From positions 1 to 43,448 of the IMG/VR virus record IMGVR_UViG_3300046321_000209: 43,448 nucleotides of DNA; one strand, given 5' to 3'. The position numbers were made by a program, and so were the translations under genes. Source of the stretch: a virus. This document shows, piece after piece, positions 21,886 through 30,376 of this stretch. The number at the start of each line of letters is the position of its first letter. Position 1 is the first letter of the stretch. Under the pieces are notes generated by a model. The model made no database searches, had not been told where the DNA came from, and saw only the letters and a list, made by a program, of their open reading frames with translations.

Positions 21886-22553
21886 TTGATTTGGCCCAGT
21901 AGTGTATAACGTTGATATGCTGAACAGTATAGTGTATTACACGAAATGATGTCAACAGAGTGGCGTGATTGTTCTATTAAATCGAATATTGAATTACAAC
22001 AGTTTATGTGATCAGGGTAGTCGAAAGCGTTGTTGCTCTGAAGCAGTACAGTCTGGCCGCTGACCAATTCTTCTAACCACAGCTGCAAATCACTGATGTG
22101 TTCTGTACTTGTGTTTATTACCACACCATAATCACCATACAACGGAAACGTGTACATGTCTCCTGTGACAGCCGAGAAGTGATTGGAGTTGCCTACATAA
22201 TCATGAGCGATATCCCGCACGCCAGGGTCTATGTCTAGTGATGTGACGTGCAATGATGGTTTCTTGTACAGCAATAATTTAGCCAGGGTACCATACCACC
22301 CGCCTGTGATGATGGCTGTATCGTGGTCCAATCCTGTGTTAACCAACATATCACACGCGACAAGTTTACTAGCAAGTTGGCCATCTGATAGCGCGTCTCT
22401 AATACAATCGTGGGAAGATACCCTACGCGGACTGTGATACAGCTCTCGGATCAGATCAGTTGTAATATTTGCAGGAATTGCAGTCGATGCTAATAGTTTG
22501 TCAGCATACGACTCTGTTAGGTGAACGTTTATTCGAGAATCACGGGTTGTCAT
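21882..22553 (-). CDS. Class I SAM-dependent methyltransferase-like protein
   Basis: A Rossmann-type methyltransferase. The SAM-binding glycine motif appears as AIITGGWYGTLAKLLL near residue 80, followed by the acidic ribose-binding residue at the end of strand two (LHVTSLDIDPGVRDIA). GDMYTFPLYGDYGVVINTSTEHI gives the post-motif IV region. The last third (LLQSNNAFDYPDHINCC) is a typical helical cap. The substrate is unknown. It is the last enzyme of a co-oriented cassette of two glycosyltransferase-like genes, overlapping the upstream one by 14 bases, so a sugar or glycan-modifying role is plausible but unproven. Confidence 0.75.
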   Translation of the reverse strand: MTTRDSRINVHLTESYADKLLASTAIPANITTDLIRELYHSPRRVSSHDCIRDALSDGQLASKLVACDMLVNTGLDHDTAIITGGWYGTLAKLLLYKKPSLHVTSLDIDPGVRDIAHDYVGNSNHFSAVTGDMYTFPLYGDYGVVINTSTEHISDLQLWLEELVSGQTVLLQSNNAFDYPDHINCCNSIFDLIEQSRHSVDIISCNTLYCSAYQRYTLLGQIK

Positions 22554-23259
22554 GTGTGTCCAGCCATTGGGTAGTGAGCCAGGCGAAGTTATTAATCAGT
22601 GTAGGATCAATCTTCTGAGAATACCATACTTGTGCGGCACTGATTCCAGCGTGATATGCATCGTCAAACTCTGTATTTGGTTGTTCGGTTATCCATCTAC
22701 TCAGTCGCTCGAGAACGTCCCGATACTCTAAGCTTTTTAGCAGGTCATCGTGGGACAATAAGGTCTCGATTGTAGTTTTTTGGCGGAATAATTTGAACAC
22801 TTCACGAGCAGTAGCCCTATATGTATGTAGTGGGGTCTGATCAAAGTGGGTTATGCTAATCGGTCGTGACTCCATATACTTGATTCCAGCTCCACGAGTT
22901 GAACAGAAGTCTACCCAATGGGTAGGCTTGTTTGTCGTCAGCATAGCTGTGTTGAATAACTTGATTCCACCATATCCATATACACACCCATTGACGATAT
23001 TTTTCGTTGGCCAGATATGGGTATATTGTCGGTCCCAGGGTGCTGGCACAAAATCAAAGTCAAAATCAGGGAGTGGTTCATTGTCACCGTCGATTATATA
23101 GAACATCTCAGTCCGACTAAGTTTTGCTGCAGCATAATGAGCATTATCAATTCCCTGGACTCCAGAAACTCGCTGAATATACGGGAATCTAGATACGAGC
23201 TGAGCAAAAGTCTCATCTGCTCTAGGTTCATCATAACTGATAAAAATGATATCAAACAT
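22540..23259 (-). CDS. Glycosyltransferase-like protein, paralogue A
   Basis: Homologous to the neighbouring gene at 23261-24184: both start with an ISYDEP or ITFDEP strand and contain a GVQGID/GVLGFD loop with AHxAA. Both also carry a DGDN motif (YIIDGDNEP here, a DxD-like metal site) and VYGYGGIKLF or VYGNGGVKIW. These features are typical of a family of glycosyltransferase-like phage proteins with GT-A-type fold. Nucleotide-sugar specificity cannot be read. It starts two bases after the stop of paralogue B. Length 239 aa. Confidence 0.7.
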   Translation of the reverse strand: MFDIIFISYDEPRADETFAQLVSRFPYIQRVSGVQGIDNAHYAAAKLSRTEMFYIIDGDNEPLPDFDFDFVPAPWDRQYTHIWPTKNIVNGCVYGYGGIKLFNTAMLTTNKPTHWVDFCSTRGAGIKYMESRPISITHFDQTPLHTYRATAREVFKLFRQKTTIETLLSHDDLLKSLEYRDVLERLSRWITEQPNTEFDDAYHAGISAAQVWYSQKIDPTLINNFAWLTTQWLDTHDNP

Positions 23260-23260
23260 A

Positions 23261-24184
23261 CTACACCAGGGAGCTTTCGGTTACCATTGGATTGGGAAAT
23301 GTCGGGTGGCGGGGCTGGCATCTCTTAAAAAATGCACTCTGTTCACTAGTAAAGTCTAAGAATGCTATCCCTGTTTTTTGTTCGATGATTTTACCGTATT
23401 CGTAACACATCAAATCGAGTGTGTCGTCTGAGTGTGCCGTGTTTATATACGAGTGCGCAAATTCCCCAAACGCAGCATAATCCCTGACAATCGCCAAATC
23501 GCCCCTGTGTATGTTGGTATACCACATACCCACGCGTGTGCCTAGTATCGCTGATCGGCCGTGTTCAACATCTCGGCCGATGCTTCCCCATACCAACATC
23601 TTGTTCAGGTTGGGGGCATACATTTTGCGTTCAATATCTTCTACCTGATCAACCAACTCTCCATGGTCTAGTGTCATCTTACATCCTTCTCTAAAACCAG
23701 CCCGGAACGCTTGCAGTGGCGACGAAGTGATGTGTGTGGTTGAGTATACATTATTCAGTTGGATATACGTATCTGCCCAACAAAAATCGAGCGAATGGTG
23801 GCCCTTTCCAGTAGGACTATTTTCGTGCGTCTGCATATCTAGGATGTACTGCTTAGGCCAGATCTTAACTCCACCGTTACCATACACCAGACCATTCAGC
23901 GGGTTGATGCTGTTCCACGAAAGTACGCTATTCCTGTATTTGTCTTGAATGTTGAGCTCAAGTTCAAAAAACTTCGGGTGCACAGTATTATCACCATCAA
24001 CGGTAATCAGGTAGTCTGTGTCAGAAGCATTAGCGGCGGCTTTGTGGGCAGAGTCAAAACCCAACACACCATCCACGCGCTTAGACCAGGGTGCTATCTC
24101 TTGGAGATTCGCCCAGTTGTATTCTTTGTTCGGTTCATCAAAGGTGATATGAATGACATCTAGTTCATTTGTATTTAAAATCAT
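23261..24184 (-). CDS. Glycosyltransferase-like protein, paralogue B
   Basis: A longer paralogue (307 aa) of the previous protein. Matching elements are HITFDEPNKEYNWANL, VDGVLGFDSAHKAAAN, YLITVDGDNTVHPKF (DxD-like) and GLVYGNGGVKIWPKQ. After these it has a FCWADTYIQLNNVYSTTH block and a helical C-terminus absent in paralogue A. The start is ATG 24184, which overlaps the upstream TGA (ATGA). An upstream in-frame ATG would overlap that gene by 46 bases. The tandem pair arose by duplication, since they share order and spacing of motifs while the sequence is only partly similar. Confidence 0.7.
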   Translation of the reverse strand: MILNTNELDVIHITFDEPNKEYNWANLQEIAPWSKRVDGVLGFDSAHKAAANASDTDYLITVDGDNTVHPKFFELELNIQDKYRNSVLSWNSINPLNGLVYGNGGVKIWPKQYILDMQTHENSPTGKGHHSLDFCWADTYIQLNNVYSTTHITSSPLQAFRAGFREGCKMTLDHGELVDQVEDIERKMYAPNLNKMLVWGSIGRDVEHGRSAILGTRVGMWYTNIHRGDLAIVRDYAAFGEFAHSYINTAHSDDTLDLMCYEYGKIIEQKTGIAFLDFTSEQSAFFKRCQPRHPTFPNPMVTESSLV

Positions 24185-24648
24185 ATGTTGGTAGAGTATG
24201 TTGTTAGTTGGTGAAAGTTGCTCCACACAGAGCAGGTGCGTAGTAGATTCAATTGTGTAGGAGTTATGTGTTCCTGTGAAGTTGAGGATAGCGTATACAC
24301 AATTAGCATGTTGGTGGTTGGATATACAAAATATACCGATACTTCAGGTAGAGTCGAGTCTAGTGTTAACTGCCCATTGGATGGGTTGTATATAATGCTA
24401 ACATCGGCGTTTGACGTACTATTGTGTAACTGCTGGCCGGCCCCGGGTTTGGGTATCGGTTTTGGAACAATTGTGTGTGTTGGGGTATTCTGTACACAAT
24501 ACCGTCCACAAGCAGTAGGATCTTCCGAGAGTGTGTAGTATGTCTCAGGATTGCAGATCGGCACGTAGGTAACACCATCCAATCCATCTACAACGCTTAG
24601 TGATACCCCAATGATCGCCCCTGAATAGGAAGATATAATAGCTAGCAT
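24181..24648 (-). CDS. Hypothetical protein, 155 aa
   Basis: An unrecognised protein. The N-terminus (MLAIISSYSGAIIGVSLSVV) is hydrophobic. The rest is Thr/Ser/Pro-rich and probably beta-structured, with three Cys near residues 33-51. The start codon lies just after the 24651-25337 stop, and its own stop overlaps the GT-like gene. Its place in the cassette suggests a linked role, perhaps in the surface or tail, but this is only context. Confidence 0.5.
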   Translation of the reverse strand: MLAIISSYSGAIIGVSLSVVDGLDGVTYVPICNPETYYTLSEDPTACGRYCVQNTPTHTIVPKPIPKPGAGQQLHNSTSNADVSIIYNPSNGQLTLDSTLPEVSVYFVYPTTNMLIVYTLSSTSQEHITPTQLNLLRTCSVWSNFHQLTTYSTNI

Positions 24649-24650
24649 GA

Positions 24651-25337
24651 TTAAACGTTGGTTGATGAGTGGTATATACTATCGAGTATTGGGGTGTGCA
24701 CTACTTTATTTGCATGAACCAGGACAGTGCCATTGAGTAATACTTGGTTCGACTCAACAAAATTTAGTATTCGATAATCAGACAATATACCTTCGCCCAG
24801 AGATTTAGCAACAATTGCGCATATTAGATTAGTATCCCTGGAACGAAAATTAGGAGGCAACAACTGAATAGCACACTGTGCCCAATTTCTACCGACAAGT
24901 TTGAGAGTATCAAAAAACAAATTACACGTGTCTGTTGCTGAAAACAAGATTTGACGAGCATTTAGTTGGGGTAAATTATTCTCTACATATTTGCTCTCGG
25001 ATGTGTTCAGTGATCCAAATACAATAAAATCCGATGATTGTACCTGATCAACAATCGATTGAATAAACTCATCGGGCATTGTAGAAATTTCAGTGAGGTC
25101 TAAAAATAGCGTAGTACTGAATCTAGTAATCAGTGGAAGTTGCCACAAGATTTCATATTGATCCTCCGTCCAAGGTTGGTGGGGAGCATACACGGTCGCC
25201 CACGATCTGTAGTTAAGTTCGGAATTGTGAGCAGTAATCAAGAATTGTACGCACTGGGTGGTAGCAACTCGGTTGAGGATTGTCGTGATCAAGTCTACTT
25301 GGTGCTGACTGTGTGCTAGTAACAAGTACCCAATCAC
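24651..25337 (-). CDS. Hypothetical protein, 228 aa
   Basis: An unrecognised alpha/beta protein. The pattern of strand-loop-helix at the start (IGYLLLAHSQHQVDLITTIL), a strand with acidic end (TTLFLDLTEISTMPDEF) and a later SSDFIVFGSLNTSESKYVEN segment could be a Rossmann-like or GT-B-like fold. No diagnostic motif was found. Its start overlaps the upstream stop (ATGA). It belongs to the coupled cassette. Confidence 0.6.
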   Translation of the reverse strand: MIGYLLLAHSQHQVDLITTILNRVATTQCVQFLITAHNSELNYRSWATVYAPHQPWTEDQYEILWQLPLITRFSTTLFLDLTEISTMPDEFIQSIVDQVQSSDFIVFGSLNTSESKYVENNLPQLNARQILFSATDTCNLFFDTLKLVGRNWAQCAIQLLPPNFRSRDTNLICAIVAKSLGEGILSDYRILNFVESNQVLLNGTVLVHANKVVHTPILDSIYHSSTNV

Positions 25338-25894
25338 TTGATAGTACCTCGTGTTACTAGTACAACAGAATCAGCTCGGACTATGGAATTTGCAGCGATA
25401 ATGTACATGTTAGTTGTTTGTTGGGCAATCGAATCAACACAGCGGAGGACCCCTACAGGGAAATCAATCAGATTATCTGTAGGGCTAAGCATGTGTGATG
25501 CGATTGATATGGCAGCACTGTCACTGCAAGCAACATTAAGGTTTAGTAGAGTTTGAAAGTGCTGGAAATTTTCACGGACGAATTTGGCGTACTCGAATAT
25601 TAGCTGAGCAACTGGTATATCATTCAGTAGAAACACGCGGGTATCGCATAGAGATATTGTACGGGCTTGGTCCACGTAAAAATCGAGTTGTGGGTTGGCG
25701 TGTGATGACTTGATGCAATAGTTGTAGTTTGATAATCCAATTGAATTGTCTAAAATTGCCGGTGCGGTTATTGAATTGTCTACTGTGATCAGCAGTCGAT
25801 CAAATGCAGTTCCATGATCATCGAATAAGGATAGCAGGTCTTCGCCGGCGTGGTAACTAAAATTAATTTGAGATATCGACGAGCGCTTTGACAC
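25334..25894 (-). CDS. Hypothetical protein, 186 aa
   Basis: The start is set at GTG 25894, which has GAGG seven bases upstream. A longer in-frame start would overlap the preceding gene by more than 100 bases. The product has an alpha/beta look (FDRLLITVDNSITAPAIL; TRVFLLNDIPVAQLIFEYAK) with three Cys. No motif is recognised. It is coupled to the downstream gene by an ATGA overlap. Confidence 0.55.
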   Translation of the reverse strand: MSKRSSISQINFSYHAGEDLLSLFDDHGTAFDRLLITVDNSITAPAILDNSIGLSNYNYCIKSSHANPQLDFYVDQARTISLCDTRVFLLNDIPVAQLIFEYAKFVRENFQHFQTLLNLNVACSDSAAISIASHMLSPTDNLIDFPVGVLRCVDSIAQQTTNMYIIAANSIVRADSVVLVTRGTIK

Positions 25895-26219
25895 TACGGG
25901 CACCTCGGAGTTTAGTGTATTGATTGAAGTAAGCATTGGTCTCAAACGCCCATGTCTGATACCACTGCTCATTTAGAGCAGCGAGGTCATCAATTCGAAT
26001 CGGTGTTCCACGATCATCAATGAGTACAGTACTGGTATGCCCTCTTGATAGCTCTAGTGTATTGAACAATATCCGTTGCTCCGTTATCTTAAACAGACCC
26101 CCATTTACTGCTGTGGTAGTTCCTTGGACAAATTTACTCTTTAATAGTGACACTGAGTCCGCAAAACTGATATTGTATTTCGCGAGTGATATAAATTCTT
26201 CAAACTTTTCAGGAGACAT
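25863..26219 (-). CDS. Hypothetical protein, 118 aa, head of cassette
   Basis: An unrecognised protein with two helical halves and a basic middle, with the segment STVLIDDRGTPIRIDDL resembling a small beta-hairpin. The ATG at 26219 follows a strong hairpin at 26228-26280. Transcription must therefore pass this hairpin or start after it. No obvious promoter is visible in between. Confidence 0.55.
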   Translation of the reverse strand: MSPEKFEEFISLAKYNISFADSVSLLKSKFVQGTTTAVNGGLFKITEQRILFNTLELSRGHTSTVLIDDRGTPIRIDDLAALNEQWYQTWAFETNAYFNQYTKLRGARSVKALVDISN

Positions 26220-26227
26220 AATGTAGA

Positions 26228-26280
26228 AACAAGAAAACCCTGTTATTGATCAAATTTTGACCATACAGGGTTTTCTTGTT
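26228..26280. terminator. Long 16-bp stem, likely bidirectional terminator
   Basis: AACAAGAAAACCCTGT (26228-26243) and ACAGGGTTTTCTTGTT (26265-26280) form a perfect 16-bp stem with a 21-base loop. The stem itself carries the A-rich and T-rich tracts. It lies directly between the stop of the fibre gene and the ATG of the gene at 26219, and may end fibre transcription or act from either side. Confidence 0.65.
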
Positions 26281-26293
26281 GGGGGGAAGTGTT

Positions 26294-27529
26294 TTAGAAA
26301 ATACCAACCGATGAGCTGGTTGGATATGAAATGCTAGGATTGCTGTAACATACTGAGCTCATGCGCGTAAGTGTGAACTGACTATTCAAATATCCACTGA
26401 CCGCGCCGGCCTCATTATCGATAAAAGCGATGGTGAGCGTTAACACATTGCTGTTTAGGCGACCTGATATGATCACTGTTTCTGCGGCGGATGAATATCC
26501 ACCCGAATATCCAGATCCACCTGAAGTGGAACCCAACAGAACTTGATCTGTCGATGTTAGTGCATTGAATGCTGTCGATGTTAGTGTGGCGTTTGGAAAA
26601 GAGCTCAGTAGTGATGCCCAAGCGAGATCATGTGTATTTGTTGGACTAGACAACTGACCATTCCAGGTAATTCTACCGCCCGTTGCAAAAAATCTACTTG
26701 CAGCGTTGGCATCAGCGAAAGTAAAACTAACAGTGTGCGTGATGGTGCCGTCCCACGAGGTTAGTCGAGTTGCACCTGCTGATGGTGGACTGAGCGTCTC
26801 GAAGCAAGAAGGGTTGATGGTTGATGACGACAGCGCTGAATTCAACAAAGTTTGCAACTTATTGTATTCTTTCAGTACTGTAACAATGCCACAACGTGAA
26901 TCAGAACACACACGATAGTTGTTATATGTTACGGCTGCTATAGCTGTAGGTGAGACGTTCTTGGTAAACGCAAGTTGTTTAATGCGATTGATCAGAGTTT
27001 GCCATTGAGTATCAGTAATCTTGACGATACTAGGTGGGGTAGGGAATGGTAGTAGGGCTGTCTGTCCAGATGCCAGGGCATCGGCGTTGAATAGTGCGAC
27101 CAGATCATCATATTCACACACCCCCGCGACAGCGATACAAACGGTATTAATCCAAGCACTACCATCATAGTAGTACAGACCGCCCGTACTTGGGTTATAC
27201 CAAAGACTGTTAATAGAAGCTGGGGCAGATGTGCCGACGTGGATGCCAGAGCCAATTGGGTGCCAGATGGCATCCACACCATAGAATTTTGGAACACCGG
27301 GGGCTGTGCCAGTATCTAACCAAATCTGACCCGGTGTTGGATTGATAGGAGGAGAGCTCCTAGCAAAGTGCTCCAACATCTGCAAGAAGTTTGTCCAGAT
27401 TGCTTCTTGATACACTGGCGAGCGATATCCCAACATCGTAAGCGAAGTGCTGACATCAATACCAAGTGGTTGGATTGATATCGGGGATTTTGTTGGGTCG
27501 CTATATTCGACCGAATAGGTTCCTGGCAT
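26294..27529 (-). CDS. Fibre-like virion protein with shared N-terminal domain, 411 aa
   Basis: Residues 1-72 are clearly related to the N-terminus of the protein at 28001-29137: MPGTY(S/T)V, then STSL, GYRSPVY, EHFA and NPTxGQIW. This arrangement is one I know from fibre or structural proteins of T4-like phages, where it is probably the attachment module. After a second Trp-rich unit (IWHPIGSGIHVGTSAPAS) the sequence changes to a long Ser/Thr-rich region with four Cys. It ends in a beta-rich, Ser/Gly-rich C-terminus (TSGGSGYSGGYSSAAE), typical of receptor-binding tips. A late-type promoter lies 29 bases upstream. Binding target unknown. Confidence 0.7.
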   Translation of the reverse strand: MPGTYSVEYSDPTKSPISIQPLGIDVSTSLTMLGYRSPVYQEAIWTNFLQMLEHFARSSPPINPTPGQIWLDTGTAPGVPKFYGVDAIWHPIGSGIHVGTSAPASINSLWYNPSTGGLYYYDGSAWINTVCIAVAGVCEYDDLVALFNADALASGQTALLPFPTPPSIVKITDTQWQTLINRIKQLAFTKNVSPTAIAAVTYNNYRVCSDSRCGIVTVLKEYNKLQTLLNSALSSSTINPSCFETLSPPSAGATRLTSWDGTITHTVSFTFADANAASRFFATGGRITWNGQLSSPTNTHDLAWASLLSSFPNATLTSTAFNALTSTDQVLLGSTSGGSGYSGGYSSAAETVIISGRLNSNVLTLTIAFIDNEAGAVSGYLNSQFTLTRMSSVCYSNPSISYPTSSSVGIF

Positions 27530-27557
27530 GATTTATTATTTTCCGCGGTAGTTCGTA

Positions 27558-27565
27558 TATTTAGT
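27558..27565 (-). promoter_or_regulatory. Late promoter, ACTAAATA
   Basis: Six of eight positions match the T4-type late element, 29 bases upstream of the fibre gene start at 27529. Confidence 0.55.
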
Positions 27566-27575
27566 CGTTGTGATC

Positions 27576-28004
27576 TCAGACTGGCGTCAATGCAACTCGA
27601 GCTAAAATCCTAAGTTCATCTGCAGTCACGCCAAGTTTTTTGCACAGTGCTTGCTCAGCTTTTAGGGCAGTAGATTGTGCTAGTGCAGCTTCTTTGTTTT
27701 GGGCTTTGACAATCTTATCTTGCTCTTTTTGTAGCTTAGTATATGTTGGTTTGTCGACAACCCCAACGCCTGGGAATTTTCCAGGGTAGTAGTTGACCAT
27801 ATCTGGACGGGTTATTTGTTGTTTCAACTCGTTGAAACGAGATTCACTGACTTCATTGGGCATATACCCAAGAAACGGTTCACCATCAGCAGTACGCATC
27901 ACTCCAACCCAGTTGCCGGAGTTGTCTTGAGTGTAGCACGCTAGAGTCAATCCGGTTCCGTGCAAATCATTGAGTTCACCAAGTGTATAATATTTGACTA
28001 TCAT
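27576..28004 (-). CDS. Hypothetical protein between two fibre genes, 142 aa
   Basis: The N-terminal half is alpha/beta (GLTLACYTQDNSGNWVGVMR) and the C-terminal half is a Lys/Gln/Ala-rich helix (KLQKEQDKIVKAQNKEAALA) that could be a coiled coil. The coupled position directly after one fibre gene (ATGA overlap) and before the other fits a fibre-assembly chaperone. That role is inferred from location only, as no family motif is visible. Confidence 0.55.
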   Translation of the reverse strand: MIVKYYTLGELNDLHGTGLTLACYTQDNSGNWVGVMRTADGEPFLGYMPNEVSESRFNELKQQITRPDMVNYYPGKFPGVGVVDKPTYTKLQKEQDKIVKAQNKEAALAQSTALKAEQALCKKLGVTADELRILARVALTPV

Positions 28005-29137
28005 AAGTATGCTCCACCTCTCGTTGCTTTAACTTTAAGCCCCATATTACCATGAATAACAGCAAGGCCTGACCATGGGCGGCTTTGGTACAACACACAC
28101 CACCACTGAGCGTATATCGTCACTGTTTGTCCAGGATTGAGGATCTTCACAAATCTGGCGCCGGATACAGTTTCTTCTGTATACACATCAGTACCACCTG
28201 CAGCTCCTCTTGTATTGAGCCCAAGTGAGTCAATATCTTGTCTCATTGTACCTTGATCAGACGAGGTGTTGAATGCAGTCGGCATTGTGATATTGAGATT
28301 TTCACCAATATTATACACAAACCCCACTGTCGAGCCTGGTAAGTTGTATGATAAGTTGCCGTTGCCCGTGAGATCTGCTTCGAGAAGTACCGGTTCAGAG
28401 GTAGGGTTTGTGTAGGAATATGTTAGATACGCCGGGGGGTTGCCGGGGTTGATGTCGACAGAACCTACTTCTGTTGCGAAATCTCGGCCTCGGAAAATCG
28501 CGACTCCATTGGTGTATCCGGTTGCACCTACAGCCAGGCAGATCCCAGCTCCTACAAGAGTATTTGGGTTTGTTACCCAAACTGTTGGTTGGTTGGTTGG
28601 CATCTGGACTGGCCACACAACCTGCCACGTTAGGTTATTGTCGCAGATTAGCAGGCGGTTTGATGAGGTGTCGTGCCATAATAGACCCAACTCAGTTGCT
28701 GGTTGGGTATAGCTGACAACAACCTCCTCAGAGATTGGCCATACTAGTTGCCACACTCCTGTGGTGTCGCATACTCGGAGTTGGTTTGAGGTTGTACTGT
28801 GCCAGAGCAGCCCAGTTTCAGTTGCTGGTTGGTTAGGACCGACAACAACCTCCTCAGAGATTGGCCATACTAGTTGCCAGATATCAGCCGAGTCATACAA
28901 CTTCAGTTGTTGGTTCAGTGTGTCGTACCAAATCTGCCCCTCTGTAGGATTGACCGGAGCATAATTGCTTGCAAAGTGCTCCATTGTGTGGAGCATGTTT
29001 TCCCAAATTAGTTCACCATACACAGGAGAACGATATCCCACCATCTTGAGAGATGTGGAGTGATCGAAACTCAGAGGTGGTATTACGATGCGTGGTTTAG
29101 TATTGTCGCTATGATCAACGGTATAGGTACCTGGCAT
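28001..29137 (-). CDS. Fibre-like virion protein with triplicated repeat, 378 aa
   Basis: It shares the N-terminal 72 residues with the neighbouring fibre protein (MPGTYTVDHSD, HSTSLKMVGYRSPVY, EHFA, NPTEGQIWYD). Between about 70 and 185 there are three copies of a 40-residue unit: WQLVWPISEEVVV twice, then WQVVWPVQ; between them QPATE(T/L)GLLWH(S/D)(T)TSN(Q/R)L. The repeats probably form a beta-rich stalk. The C-terminal 190 residues are beta-rich (GNGNLSYNLPGSTVGFVYNI). A late-type promoter, CATAAATA, lies 25 bases upstream. Likely part of a tail fibre; the exact location on the virion is inferred. Confidence 0.7.
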   Translation of the reverse strand: MPGTYTVDHSDNTKPRIVIPPLSFDHSTSLKMVGYRSPVYGELIWENMLHTMEHFASNYAPVNPTEGQIWYDTLNQQLKLYDSADIWQLVWPISEEVVVGPNQPATETGLLWHSTTSNQLRVCDTTGVWQLVWPISEEVVVSYTQPATELGLLWHDTSSNRLLICDNNLTWQVVWPVQMPTNQPTVWVTNPNTLVGAGICLAVGATGYTNGVAIFRGRDFATEVGSVDINPGNPPAYLTYSYTNPTSEPVLLEADLTGNGNLSYNLPGSTVGFVYNIGENLNITMPTAFNTSSDQGTMRQDIDSLGLNTRGAAGGTDVYTEETVSGARFVKILNPGQTVTIYAQWWCVLYQSRPWSGLAVIHGNMGLKVKATRGGAYL

Positions 29138-29148
29138 ATTATGTGGTC

Positions 29149-30375
29149 TTAGTTAGACAGATATTTATGCAAGTCCTGTAGACCACCAATCTTGTTACCT
29201 TCTGGGTCAACTAACTGTGGAAACGTACGAGCTGATGGAAACATCTCACTGTATTGTTCCCGTGTAAAGTCAACATCCAACATCTTAGAAGTGAATTGTC
29301 TGCCTTTGTTAGTCAGTAGTGCTTTAGCTTGGTCACACTGGGGACAACCTGGTTTGGAATACACAGTAAATTCCGAGAGTTTGGTTCTAGTGTCGGCAAC
29401 TTGAGTACCCCCCCAGACATCACCCCAATCACCGGTTAGTGCACCCTTTGCGTAATCTGTAACTTTTTGTTCAAAAAAGTTAGTGTGCGTCACCCCTAAC
29501 ATTCCATCAACCCAAGGCAGTGGATTTTTCTTGACTTTGAAAATGCCCTTCATCCCTAGTGAGATGAACCGGCGGTCAGCGATGTAACGAATATACTTCT
29601 TAACATCCTCTTTCGTCAACCCCTCTTGTGGATCAATACCAAACGCGAGGTCGATAAACTTATCCTCCAATTCTACCATCTTTTCACCAACAGAATATAG
29701 TTGCGATTTTAATTCATCAGTCCAGATGTGTTTATTTTCTTTGACGAATTCGCGAAATAGCTTAATCATACTTTCGGTGTGGAGCGATTCATCTGCAATC
29801 GACCAAGCGATAATTTGACCCATCCCCTTCATTTTACCGAATCGTGCAAAGTTCAGTAACATCACAAATGAACTAAACAGTTGCATACCCTCGGTAAATG
29901 CAGAGAATACAGCAATTTGTTGTGCTACAGAATTTTCATCTTTAGAAATAAACGATTCAATATAGTCATGTTTAGCTTTCATTTCCTCATACTGAAGAAA
30001 CTCATTGTAAGTCGTCTCCGGCATCCCAAGGGTTTCGATAAGGTGCGAGTACGCAGCAATATGAATAGATTCTCGTGCAGCAAAAGATGACAACATCATT
30101 CGAACTTCTGGTTGAGGGAAGTTTGGTAGATAATTATTGACATACGCGCCAGCAACATCAATATCGCCCTGCGTAAAGAATCGGAAAATGTGGGTCAGGA
30201 ATGTTTTTTCTGACTCGGATAATTTAGACTTCCAATCCTTTACATCCTCCATCATTGGGACTTCCGTATGCAACCAATGCATCTGTTCGGATTCTAAAAA
30301 TGCATCAAACGCCCAGGGATATGAAAATGGCTTAAACATATCGCGTTTATCGGTTAATTTTAATTTAGTTTTCAT
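29149..30375 (-). CDS. nrdB: Class I ribonucleotide reductase beta subunit fused to glutaredoxin
   Basis: The small, radical-carrying subunit of RNR. The iron ligands are all visible: D71 (in FTQGDIDV), E102 and H105 (RESIHIAAY), E162 (FTEGMQLF), E196 and H199 (ADESLHTES). The radical Tyr is Tyr109, four residues after H105, as in class Ia enzymes. Uncommonly, the last 75 residues (334-408) are a glutaredoxin domain with redox motif CPQC (344-347), cis-Pro in TFPQL and GGLQDL near the end. The fused Grx would deliver electrons to the alpha subunit directly. The start is ATG 30375 (AAGGA RBS), just after the nrdA stop. An NrdB-glutaredoxin fusion has been described in Facklamia ignava as I recall. 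Confidence 0.94.
   Translation of the reverse strand: MKTKLKLTDKRDMFKPFSYPWAFDAFLESEQMHWLHTEVPMMEDVKDWKSKLSESEKTFLTHIFRFFTQGDIDVAGAYVNNYLPNFPQPEVRMMLSSFAARESIHIAAYSHLIETLGMPETTYNEFLQYEEMKAKHDYIESFISKDENSVAQQIAVFSAFTEGMQLFSSFVMLLNFARFGKMKGMGQIIAWSIADESLHTESMIKLFREFVKENKHIWTDELKSQLYSVGEKMVELEDKFIDLAFGIDPQEGLTKEDVKKYIRYIADRRFISLGMKGIFKVKKNPLPWVDGMLGVTHTNFFEQKVTDYAKGALTGDWGDVWGGTQVADTRTKLSEFTVYSKPGCPQCDQAKALLTNKGRQFTSKMLDVDFTREQYSEMFPSARTFPQLVDPEGNKIGGLQDLHKYLSN
29162..29169 (-). promoter_or_regulatory. Late promoter, CATAAATA
   Basis: Seven of eight positions match the T4-type late element TATAAATA, 25 bases upstream of the start at 29137. It lies within the last codons of nrdB. Confidence 0.6.
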
Positions 30376-30376
30376 T

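Noticed and set aside
26228-26280. Long inverted repeat as mobile-element end or attachment site
   Set aside because: No transposase, target duplication or matching second copy; its intergenic position and A/T tracts fit a terminator.
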